DNA from: Thermodesulfovibrionales bacterium
GTDB lineage: Bacteria; Nitrospirota; Thermodesulfovibrionia; Thermodesulfovibrionales; SM23-35
Assembly: GCA_022013235.1 (NCBI GenBank)
Contig: JAKLQR010000026.1
Coordinates: 1-10,006, forward strand
Direction of reading: 5' to 3'
Length of the DNA: 10,006 nt
The notes under the pieces are model-generated. The model was not told the origin of the DNA. It saw only the letters and a list, made by a program, of their open reading frames with translations, and made no database searches. Shown here piece after piece: positions 1 through 6,530 of the stretch; the stretch's first letter is position 1, and each line of letters opens with the position of its first letter. The translations under genes and the position numbers were made by a program.

Positions 1-54
1 CAGGGCGAATACGATCACTGCTATCGCCATGAAAAAACATGAATAACGTTTCAT
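1..54 (-). CDS. 5' end of a gene for a secreted or membrane-anchored protein (partial)
   Basis: On the minus strand an ATG at 54-52 opens a frame that runs off the window and encodes MKRYSCFFMAIAVIVFAL. A short basic start followed by an unbroken hydrophobic stretch is the shape of a Sec signal peptide or an N-terminal membrane anchor. A good Shine-Dalgarno sequence, AGGAAAGGAG, sits six bases before the ATG (bases 61-70 read in reverse), which supports the start. A TAGAAT hexamer at 76-81 could be a -10 element, but I see no convincing -35. The gene lies 99 bases beyond cimA on the same strand, with a hairpin between, so it may be a separate transcription unit. Only 18 residues are visible, so no function can be assigned. 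Cys6 is not in a clear lipobox. Confidence 0.6.
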   Translation of the reverse strand, partial: MKRYSCFFMAIAVIVFAL

Positions 55-115
55 CGCAGTCTCCTTTCCTGGGCGATTCTACACCGCCGGTTCTTAATAA
101 GTGCCCCTCAATAAA

Positions 116-142
116 TTCAGGACGACAAAATTGTCGTCTGAA
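116..142 (-). terminator. Terminator-like hairpin after cimA
   Basis: Eight bases GACGACAA (121-128) pair perfectly with TTGTCGTC (131-138). After one bulged G at 120, four more pairs form between TTCA (116-119) and TGAA (139-142). The hairpin starts 11 bases past the cimA stop codon. Read on the minus strand it is followed only by a weak T-rich stretch (AATTTATT), so it is a poor match to a classical intrinsic terminator. It could instead be a 3'-end stabiliser or a protein-binding palindrome. Confidence 0.45.
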
Positions 143-153
143 AAAGATACAGG

Positions 154-1722
154 CTATCGGTTTTCTTTAAGCAGTTTATATTCTATACTGTCGACGAGCG
201 CCTGATACGAAGCCTCGATGATATTTTCTGATACGCCGACCGTACCCCACCGCTTCTCTTCGTCGCCTGATTCAACAAGAACTCTTACTCTTGCGGAAGT
301 ACCTTTCCCTGCAGTAAGCACCCTCACCTTGTAATCGTGGAGTTTCACTGTCTTCAGTTCGGGATAGAATTTATCGAGCGCCTTTCTCAGCGCGTGGTCG
401 ATTGCATTGATAGGTCCATTGCCTGTCGCAGCAGTGTGTTCAATGCGTCCTCCCACCTTGACCATAATCGTTGCCTCGCTCATTGGATCCTCACCCTCTT
501 TTCTCTTTTCGATAATGACTCTGAATCCTATAAGGTCAAAAAATCGCTTATGCAGGCCAAGCGCTTTCTTCATCAAGAGCTCAAACGACGCCTCGGCGGC
601 TTCAAACTGAAACCCTTCGTTTTCAAGAGTCTTGAGCGTAGTAACGATGTCCTGGACCTGGGGAGAATCTGCATCGAGACGAATCCCGAACTCCTCTGCC
701 TTGCGGAGGATGTTGCTCTTCCCTGCAAGGTCGGATATCAATACCCTCTGGGAATTCCCCACAAGTTCGGGTTTTATATGCTCGTAGGTTTCCGGACTCT
801 TCCGTATGGCGCTTACATGCATCCCGGCTTTATGGGCAAAGGCGCTGTCGCCGACAAAAGGCTGCCTCTTGAAATGCCGCATGTTCGCCATTTCATTCAC
901 AAACCGGGATATGTCCCTCAGCCTTTTCAGCTTTTCCGGGGCGATGCAGTCCATGTTCATTTTTATCTGGAGATCGGAGAGAAGAGAACATAAATTTGCG
1001 TTCCCACAGCGTTCTCCCAGGCCGTTTATTGTTCCCTGCACATGCGACGCGCCGCACTCAACCGCTACAAGAGAATTCGCAACCGCGCAGTCGGAATCAT
1101 TATGGGCATGGATGCCAAGCGGGATGCGAATATCGTTTTTCAGGCTTGCGAAGACAGCGCGTATCTCGTGGGGGAGACCGCCGCCGTTTGTATCGCAGAG
1201 CACAAGGCAGTCAGCCCCGGCATCCTGAGCTGCGAGAAGGCATTTTACCGCATAGGCAGGATTGTTCTTGAACCCGTCGAAAAAATGTTCTGCATCAAAG
1301 AAAACTGTTCCTGCATGCTTTTTGAGGTAAGCAACTGAATTATGAATGATATCGAGGCTTTCATTGTTCGATATTTTCAGCGCCTCTTTTACATGGAAGT
1401 CCCAGGTCTTCCCGAATATTGTGATAACCTGCACTTTTGAATCAAGGAGCGCCTTCATCAGCAAATCTTCCTCAACCTTGTGCCTTGGCCTGTGAGTGCT
1501 CCCAAATGCAACAAGACTTGAATTGTGCAGTTTTAATTTCCTGGCTTTTTTGAAATAGTCTATATCCCTCGGGTTAGCCCCTGGCCAGCCTCCCTCGATG
1601 TAATGCACCCCGAGTTCATCGAGTTTCTCGGTGATCCTGAGCTTATCCTCAACAGAAAAGGAAATCTCCTCTGACTGGGCTCCGTCCCTCAGCGTCGTAT
1701 CATAAATTTCTATCTTTCTCAT
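154..1722 (-). CDS. cimA: Citramalate synthase, 2-isopropylmalate/homocitrate synthase family
   Basis: This 522-residue protein probably condenses pyruvate with acetyl-CoA to (R)-citramalate, the first step of the threonine-independent isoleucine route, in the cytoplasm. The HMGL-like TIM barrel fills about residues 1-280: DTTLRDGAQ at 8-16 (catalytic Arg12, metal-binding Asp13), IEGGWPGANP at 42-51, HAHND metal ligands at 205-209 and GTINGLGERCGN at 230-241. The last 130 or so residues match the LeuA-type dimerisation and allosteric domain, where isoleucine feedback is known in the family. The length and the GGWPG motif favour the TIGR00977 citramalate group over LeuA or homocitrate synthase. 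The start is eight bases after the lysC stop; the nearest Shine-Dalgarno-like GGAG lies inside the lysC end, about 15 bases away, so translational coupling is likely. Substrate choice is inferred from family. Confidence 0.9.
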   Translation of the reverse strand: MRKIEIYDTTLRDGAQSEEISFSVEDKLRITEKLDELGVHYIEGGWPGANPRDIDYFKKARKLKLHNSSLVAFGSTHRPRHKVEEDLLMKALLDSKVQVITIFGKTWDFHVKEALKISNNESLDIIHNSVAYLKKHAGTVFFDAEHFFDGFKNNPAYAVKCLLAAQDAGADCLVLCDTNGGGLPHEIRAVFASLKNDIRIPLGIHAHNDSDCAVANSLVAVECGASHVQGTINGLGERCGNANLCSLLSDLQIKMNMDCIAPEKLKRLRDISRFVNEMANMRHFKRQPFVGDSAFAHKAGMHVSAIRKSPETYEHIKPELVGNSQRVLISDLAGKSNILRKAEEFGIRLDADSPQVQDIVTTLKTLENEGFQFEAAEASFELLMKKALGLHKRFFDLIGFRVIIEKRKEGEDPMSEATIMVKVGGRIEHTAATGNGPINAIDHALRKALDKFYPELKTVKLHDYKVRVLTAGKGTSARVRVLVESGDEEKRWGTVGVSENIIEASYQALVDSIEYKLLKENR

Positions 1723-1730
1723 AAGATTTG

Positions 1731-2993
1731 TTATTTACTCCGCACAGCCTTTTTCTTCGTCCCCGCATGCCCTTTTTTGTCTTGCCCAAGTTCAAAGGCG
1801 TCATGGAGAATCCTCACGGTCAGTTCGGTATATTTTGACTCGATAATACAGGAGACTTTTATTTCCGAAGTGCTGATCATCAGAATATTGATATTATGTT
1901 TCGCCATTGCCCCGAACATCGTTGAAGCGACACCGGAATGCGTCCTCATGCCGACGCCGACAATCGAGACTTTTGCGATATCCTCCCTGAGGAGAATATC
2001 CTTTGAGCCGAGTTCGGCGGCGATACCTTTCGTAATCTGCAGCGCTCTCCTGCTGTCCGTCTTCGGGACAGTAAACGATATATCTGTTCCCTTCCCGTCA
2101 CTACTGACATTCTGTACAATCATATCGACAATAATATTCGCGCCTGCAACCGCACTGAAAAGTTTTGCAGCGATTCCCGGCATATCACGGACTGCGACAA
2201 CCGTTATTTTCGCCTGATTCTTGTCATAGGCAACGCCCGAGACAACAACCTGTTCCATATCCTTATCCTCCTTCACAACAAGTGTACCGGGATTATTGTT
2301 GAAACTCGATCTGACAACTACCGGGACTCCATATTTCTTTGCAAATTCGACTGATCGCGCCTGGAGCACCTTTGCACCGAGGCTTGCGAGCTCAAGCATT
2401 TCCTCATAGGATATTTTGTCGAGCTTTTTCGCCTCGGGGACTACATTCGGATCAGTCGTATAGACACCGTCGACATCGGTATAGATTTCACAGAGGTCGG
2501 CTTTCAGCGCGGCAGCAATTGCGACGGCGCTCAGGTCCGAACCTCCTCTTCCGAGCGTGGTAACTTCCGAGTTTTCGGTTATGCCCTGGAACCCTGCAAT
2601 GACCGGAACGATACCCTTTTTCACTGCTGCCTTCACCTGTTCACCGGTTATCCGTTCAATCTTCGCCCTGGTATGTGACTCATCGGTAATGATCCCGACC
2701 TGCCGTCCGGTAAACGATACGGAGGGGAAACCGAGTTCCTGGATTGCCATCGCGGTGAGTGCAGCGCTGATCCGCTCGCCGGATGACAGGAGCAGATCCA
2801 TCTCCCGTCCTTCAGGATTCACCGAGATCTGGCTTGCAAGGCTGAGGAGTTTATCCGTCTCGCCCGACATTGCGGAAACGATCACCGCCACATCGATCCC
2901 CTTTTTTCTTGTTTCAGCAACCCGTTCCGCAACAGCCCGTATCCTCTCGACAGTCCCAACAGACGTTCCACCGTATTTCTGTACAATCAGCAT
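1731..2993 (-). CDS. lysC: Aspartate kinase with two ACT domains
   Basis: This 420-residue enzyme phosphorylates aspartate to 4-phosphoaspartate, the committed step toward lysine, threonine, methionine and diaminopimelate. The kinase domain covers about residues 1-240: KYGGTSVG at 6-13, SSGERIS at 70-76, TTLGRGGSD at 145-153 and DVDGVYTTDP at 173-182. Two ACT domains follow, at about 262-310 (ITVVAVRDMPGIAAKLF) and 341-400 (VSIVGVGMRTHSGVASTMF). This is the monofunctional class that is usually feedback-inhibited by lysine and/or threonine. A short lysine-rich tail (405-420) extends past the second ACT domain. A GAGGAG ribosome site lies about ten bases before the ATG. It is the middle gene of an apparent operon, 31 bases after the small Lys/Cys-rich gene and eight bases before cimA. 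LysC-type naming is by domain layout; the inhibitor specificity cannot be read here. Confidence 0.96.
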   Translation of the reverse strand: MLIVQKYGGTSVGTVERIRAVAERVAETRKKGIDVAVIVSAMSGETDKLLSLASQISVNPEGREMDLLLSSGERISAALTAMAIQELGFPSVSFTGRQVGIITDESHTRAKIERITGEQVKAAVKKGIVPVIAGFQGITENSEVTTLGRGGSDLSAVAIAAALKADLCEIYTDVDGVYTTDPNVVPEAKKLDKISYEEMLELASLGAKVLQARSVEFAKKYGVPVVVRSSFNNNPGTLVVKEDKDMEQVVVSGVAYDKNQAKITVVAVRDMPGIAAKLFSAVAGANIIVDMIVQNVSSDGKGTDISFTVPKTDSRRALQITKGIAAELGSKDILLREDIAKVSIVGVGMRTHSGVASTMFGAMAKHNINILMISTSEIKVSCIIESKYTELTVRILHDAFELGQDKKGHAGTKKKAVRSK

Positions 2994-3024
2994 TCTTTAT
3001 GGGTCTCCTCTTTTATCCGGGACA

Positions 3025-3273
3025 CTATTTTTTCTTTGTCATCTGTTCACTGCAGCAGAGGATATCGCATGTCTCGACACACCCGCAGACTTCGTCAACA
3101 GATATGATAAGGCCGCAGACTTCACAGGAGAATTTCGTGCCTTTCTTTAGCCCCTGTTTCTTTTTCGCCGAAGGTTTCACCGCCTTCTTCGCTGTAGCCT
3201 TCTTCGCTGCTGGTTTCTTCGTTTTGCTCACCGTTTTCTTTTTTGGTTTACTCGCCGTCTTTTTTATCGCCAT
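3025..3273 (-). CDS. Small protein: lysine-rich H1-like tail joined to a desulforedoxin-like Cys cluster
   Basis: This 82-residue protein has two parts. Residues 1-47 hold 20 lysines with Ala, Thr, Pro and Ser and no acidic residue, in KKxA/AKKA repeats like bacterial histone-H1-like tails, which usually bind nucleic acid. Residues 48-78 carry seven cysteines: C50-x2-C53, C63-x-C65-x3-C69 and the pair C73-C74 followed by SEQM. The outer pattern CxxCG...CCxxxM resembles desulforedoxin and the N-terminal domain of desulfoferrodoxin, which bind iron through two plus two cysteines; the three central cysteines are extra. A strong AAGGAG site precedes the ATG by about ten bases, and an extended -10 promoter lies about 55 bases upstream, so the gene looks real despite its low complexity. 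It heads the lysC-cimA operon. A metal-binding role is inferred from the cysteines; nucleic-acid binding is inferred from composition. No function is claimed. Confidence 0.82.
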   Translation of the reverse strand: MAIKKTASKPKKKTVSKTKKPAAKKATAKKAVKPSAKKKQGLKKGTKFSCEVCGLIISVDEVCGCVETCDILCCSEQMTKKK

Positions 3274-3328
3274 GACACTCGTCTCCTTTTTTTATACATT
3301 CCAATCTAAATAACGCGGAATTAGTTAC

Positions 3329-3357
3329 ATTATATCAGAAATGACCTCTGTCCTAAA
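3329..3357 (-). promoter_or_regulatory. Extended -10 promoter for the small protein-lysC-cimA operon
   Basis: Read on the minus strand, bases 3337-3329 spell TGATATAAT, a perfect extended -10 element (TGn plus TATAAT). The -35 at 17-base spacing is TTTAGG (3357-3352), a poor match, which an extended -10 can compensate for. Transcription would start near 3322, leaving a leader of about 49 bases that ends in the AAGGAG ribosome site. Confidence 0.6.
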
Positions 3358-3397
3358 CATCCGGGCATAGGGATATGGCCCTCTCCCGCTTAGTGTA

Positions 3398-3406
3398 TGG
3401 TAGAAT
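3398..3406 (+). promoter_or_regulatory. Possible extended -10 element just before the RACo-like gene
   Basis: TGGTAGAAT matches the extended -10 form TGn-TAnAAT, with one mismatch to TATAAT. No -35 is recognisable at 16-18 bases upstream. Transcription from it would begin near 3412, about five bases before the preferred ATG at 3417, giving a nearly leaderless message. Confidence 0.35.
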
Positions 3407-3416
3407 AAAGCAGAAA

Positions 3417-5285
3417 ATGCGTATCCGATTGTTGTCCGGCAGAGAACTCGATATCTTGGATGAAGAAAATCTCCTGCAGGCATTGAAGAGGCAGGAGGTT
3501 TACCTTGTTGCGTCATGCGGCGGCAAGGGCATCTGCGGCAAATGCCGCGTCAGAATAGCAGAAGGGGCCTGCAGGACTGTATCAACAGGGAAGCTCGACC
3601 ATCAGCAGATCGCATCAGGCGATGTCCTTGCATGCCAGACATTTCCCGAAGAAGACCTGGTCCTTGATATTCCGAAGGAATCCAAACTCGTGGTCGGGGA
3701 CGTCATCGAGACAGCCCGCGCAGAAGATCTGTTTGAACTTTTCCAAAGCCTCGACGGTTCAATTTCCCCTCTCGTACAATGGATTCCCCTCCAGGTCCCA
3801 CTTCCCACTCTTGAGGGAAACATCAGTGATATCGAGCGTCTTACGAACATCGCAGAAGAACAGGGACTACCTGGACTGACATTCCCGCATTCCGTAATCT
3901 CATCACTTGCCGGCCTGCTGAGGGAGAGCGGAGGGAAGATATCCCTCGGATATACCGGCGCCGGGGAGGTTTTCTCGCTCTCTTCCCTGTCCCGGAAAGA
4001 GCGCTTCGGCCTTGCGGTCGATGTCGGGACAACAACGATCGTGGTATATCTCGTGGACCTTTCCGACGGGAAGATAGTCGATGTTGGATCAACATATAAT
4101 TCCCAGATGCAGCATGGCGACGATGTGATCACAAGGATCGTCTACGCAACGGAAAGCAATGGTCTTCATGAGCTGAGGGATGCGGTGGTGGATGATATCA
4201 ACACCCTCCTGATGCCTCTTTGCGAAAAGCATTCCATTCCCATGGATGATATCGAGTCTGCAGTCATCGCGGGGAATACGACGATGGCGCATCTGTTCTG
4301 GGGCCTCAATCCCGCCTATATCAGGGAAGAGCCCTATACGCCTACCCTGAACACCTTTCCCTTATGGCGGGCCGGCATCGCAAATCTTGCTCTCCACAGT
4401 CAGGCGCCTGTGTATACCCTTCCCTGCGTTGCAAGTTATGTGGGGGGTGACATTGTTGCAGGGGTATTGGCCTCCAGGATGCACAGACAGGGGGAACTAT
4501 CCCTTTTTATGGATATCGGGACAAACGGGGAGATCGTGATCGGGAATAATGAATGGCTGGTCACTGCTGCCTGTTCTGCAGGGCCCTGCTTTGAGGGAAG
4601 CGGCATCAAACATGGCATGAGGGCAACGGAAGGCGCTGTGGAATCTGTAAAAATAGACCGCCGTACGCTCGAACCTGTGCTCGGGATCATAGGAAAGGCA
4701 AAACCTCTCGGTATATGCGGATCGGGCATGATCGACGCTGTTTCCGAGTTGTTCCTGTGCGGCCTTATCGATCAGAAAGGCCGTTTCGCAAACGGATCGA
4801 AAACCGAGAGGATCAGGGAGGGATTTGAAGGCCCTGAATTCCTGTTTTACCAGGACAGCCAGAGGGAAATCTTCCTCACCGAAATTGATATAGAGAATAT
4901 TCTCAGGGCAAAGGCCGCAATTTATGCGGGGATATCACTTCTCCTGAAAGAAACCGGGTTCTCGTTCGATGCAATAGCGCATGTGTATATCGCAGGGGGA
5001 TTCGGCAATTATCTCAATGTTGAGCGCGCGATTATGATCGGCATGCTACCGGACCTTCCGGGAGAGAAATTCAGGTTTATCGGGAACACCGCAATAGCCG
5101 GCGCCTATCTCTGCCTTCTCTCGGAGAACATGAGAAACGAAGCAAGGGAGATCGCCCGGAAAATGACGAATATAGAACTATCCGTTTCACGGCAGTTCAT
5201 GGACGAGTACCTCTCTGCCCTCTTCCTCCCCCATACAGATATTTCACAGTTTCCAACGGTTGCAGCTCTGCTGAACAACAAATAA
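3417..5285 (+). CDS. RACo-like ASKHA-domain [2Fe-2S] protein, reductive activator of a corrinoid protein
   Basis: This 622-residue cytoplasmic protein belongs to the DUF4445/RACo family, which uses ATP and a low-potential electron to return inactive Co(II) corrinoid proteins to Co(I). An N-terminal ferredoxin domain (about 1-85) carries Cys34, Cys40, Cys43 and Cys73 in the C-x5-C-x2-C...C pattern. A linker region follows to about 195. The ASKHA ATPase fold (about 197-575) shows DVGTTT (202-207), AGNTTMAH (285-292), YVGGDIVAG (341-349), DIGTNG (366-371), GICGSG (432-437) and AGGFGN (526-531). The frame is open to an ATG at 3375, but I chose 3417 because MRIRLLSGRE begins exactly where the ferredoxin strand starts in this family. 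Neither start has a strong ribosome site. It is divergent from the lysC operon and convergent with the gene ending at 5326. No corrinoid protein or methyltransferase lies nearby, so the partner is unknown. Confidence 0.88.
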   Translation: MRIRLLSGRELDILDEENLLQALKRQEVYLVASCGGKGICGKCRVRIAEGACRTVSTGKLDHQQIASGDVLACQTFPEEDLVLDIPKESKLVVGDVIETARAEDLFELFQSLDGSISPLVQWIPLQVPLPTLEGNISDIERLTNIAEEQGLPGLTFPHSVISSLAGLLRESGGKISLGYTGAGEVFSLSSLSRKERFGLAVDVGTTTIVVYLVDLSDGKIVDVGSTYNSQMQHGDDVITRIVYATESNGLHELRDAVVDDINTLLMPLCEKHSIPMDDIESAVIAGNTTMAHLFWGLNPAYIREEPYTPTLNTFPLWRAGIANLALHSQAPVYTLPCVASYVGGDIVAGVLASRMHRQGELSLFMDIGTNGEIVIGNNEWLVTAACSAGPCFEGSGIKHGMRATEGAVESVKIDRRTLEPVLGIIGKAKPLGICGSGMIDAVSELFLCGLIDQKGRFANGSKTERIREGFEGPEFLFYQDSQREIFLTEIDIENILRAKAAIYAGISLLLKETGFSFDAIAHVYIAGGFGNYLNVERAIMIGMLPDLPGEKFRFIGNTAIAGAYLCLLSENMRNEAREIARKMTNIELSVSRQFMDEYLSALFLPHTDISQFPTVAALLNNK

Positions 5286-5325
5286 GGTCAAAATTCACCG
5301 GGAAGCTCAGGACCTTAGGGAGAGA

Positions 5326-5664
5326 CTAATGCACCGGTCCTGAAGCAAGCAGCTTTTCCACCTCTTTTCTGATTACCGAGGCCGGGATGCCGCCGTGTAT
5401 CTTGAGTACGCCGTTGATCAGAACAACCGGCGTGTTGAGGGCTCCCATGTGGAGCAGTTCCTTGATGTCGTCGAACTCTTCTTCTCCGTCCATAAACAGA
5501 TCAATGTATTCGACAAACACGACAGAAGGATAGAAATAATCCATTTCCTTCGAAAGCTCATCGGTCAGGACTTTATTTGTGCCTGATACGTCGGAAGCAG
5601 TATCCTCGAAAAGGACACTTTCTACTGGATTGTCAAGCACCTGGATGTGAATCCTCTGGAGCAT
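5326..5664 (-). CDS. Thioredoxin-fold-like protein without cysteines, downstream of panC
   Basis: This 112-residue protein has the outline of a thioredoxin/glutaredoxin fold: a first strand at residues 3-10, a helix at about 28-40, a second strand at 47-55 (PSVVFVEYIDLF), a helix near 62-73, then NTPVVLINGVLKIHGG (77-92) with the probable cis-Pro79, and a final helix at 94-107. The layout recalls the YuzD/DUF1462-like and other small thioredoxin-like families. It contains no cysteine at all, so it cannot be a dithiol redox enzyme. Its start is five bases past the panC stop, with a GAGAGG ribosome site lying inside the panC 3' end, so the two are very likely co-transcribed and coupled. It ends 40 bases from the convergent RACo-like gene. 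The fold call is by pattern only. A binding or regulatory role, perhaps linked to PanC, is speculation. Confidence 0.75.
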   Translation of the reverse strand: MLQRIHIQVLDNPVESVLFEDTASDVSGTNKVLTDELSKEMDYFYPSVVFVEYIDLFMDGEEEFDDIKELLHMGALNTPVVLINGVLKIHGGIPASVIRKEVEKLLASGPVH

Positions 5665-5669
5665 GCAGA

Positions 5670-6530
5670 CTACCTCTCTTTTCTCATCGTTACAAGCATA
5701 TTATCAATAAGCCGGGTATCTCCCATCTTTACTGCGATGGCAAGCAGCGCGTCTCCCCCTGTTTCGTGAATCTCTCCGAGGGTTACAGGGTCGAAAAGAC
5801 CTGCATACTGGACCTCGGTTATTGCAGGTTCATCTCTGAGGATTTGTTGTATCCCCCTTGTGATATCCTGCACTTTTATTATACCAGATTCCACAGAGGC
5901 TGCTGCCTCCGAGAGGCACCGGAAAAGTACTGTTGCAGAGCGCCTCTGCTCTGCGGACAGATAGGCATTTCGGGAGCTCATCGCAAGTCCGTCTTTCTCT
6001 CTGAGTGTCGGGCAGACGACGATTTCAATATCCATATCGAGATCTCTGGTCATCCGTTTGATCACCTGCGTCTGCTGATAATCCTTCTGTCCGAAGTACG
6101 CTCTTTTTGGAAGAACGATATGAAAGAGCTTTGCCACCACAGTCGCAACACCCCTGAAATGTCCCGGTCTGAAGGCGCCGCAGAGTCTTTCGGAAATTTG
6201 CTCAACCTCTATGTGAGTTAAAAATCCATCAGGATACATGGCTTTGGTCTCAGGCATGAAAAGGATATCAACCTGTTCCTTCAGCAGTTTCCCTGTATCC
6301 TCATCAATATCTCTGGGATATTCCTGAAAATCCTCTGCAGGGCCGAACTGGATCGGGTTCACAAAGATGCTCACCGCCGTCAGGTCGTTTTCCTGCCGGG
6401 CTCTTCTCACCAGACTGAGGTGCCCGTCGTGCAGCGCCCCCATCGTCGGGACAAATCCGATTGTCCTCCTGCGGACCAGATGTCCCTTTGCGGTAGCCTG
6501 CATAATCTTCGGAATCCGTATTATTTCCAT
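5670..6530 (-). CDS. panC: Pantothenate synthetase (pantoate--beta-alanine ligase)
   Basis: This 286-residue enzyme joins pantoate and beta-alanine with ATP, through a pantoyl-adenylate, to make pantothenate for CoA. The nucleotidyltransferase Rossmann fold shows PTMGALHDGH (28-37, with the HxGH motif at 34-37), FVNPIQF (56-62), ERLCGAFRPGHFRGVATVV (114-132), FGQKDYQQ (146-153) and the KMSKS-like MSSRN (184-188). The frame is open upstream to 6611, but the ATG at 6530 gives MEIIRIPKIMQA, the normal family start, and the usual length of about 280 residues. A GAGAG stretch lies about six bases before this ATG. The next ATG upstream (6542) has a purine run right before it and is a possible alternative. 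It is followed at five bases by the cysteine-free thioredoxin-like gene. No panB or panD is in the window. Confidence 0.95.
   Translation of the reverse strand: MEIIRIPKIMQATAKGHLVRRRTIGFVPTMGALHDGHLSLVRRARQENDLTAVSIFVNPIQFGPAEDFQEYPRDIDEDTGKLLKEQVDILFMPETKAMYPDGFLTHIEVEQISERLCGAFRPGHFRGVATVVAKLFHIVLPKRAYFGQKDYQQTQVIKRMTRDLDMDIEIVVCPTLREKDGLAMSSRNAYLSAEQRRSATVLFRCLSEAAASVESGIIKVQDITRGIQQILRDEPAITEVQYAGLFDPVTLGEIHETGGDALLAIAVKMGDTRLIDNMLVTMRKER

Noticed and set aside
337..993. Long plus-strand open frame opposite cimA
   Set aside because: It lies wholly antisense to a well-supported family gene, has no ribosome site, and its translation shows no recognisable domain. The same holds for the plus-strand frames at 806-1228 and 1042-1338.
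2557..3313. Plus-strand frames opposite lysC and the Lys/Cys-rich gene
   Set aside because: The phenylalanine-rich translation at the 3' part is simply the complement of lysine codons. No ribosome site or domain supports either frame.
3375..3416. Upstream ATG extending the RACo-like protein by 14 residues
   Set aside because: The added residues (MALSRLVYGRIKQK) match nothing in the ferredoxin domain, and a -10-like element lies inside them.
3602..4132. Minus-strand frame inside the RACo-like gene
   Set aside because: It is antisense to a continuous, motif-rich frame and looks like a low-complexity serine/arginine-rich shadow.
5283..5341. Inverted repeats between the convergent RACo-like gene and orf112 (TAAGGTC with GACCTTA; AGGACC with GGTCCT)
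   Set aside because: The stems are short with long loops, they compete for the same bases, and neither has a T-tract, so I do not call a terminator.
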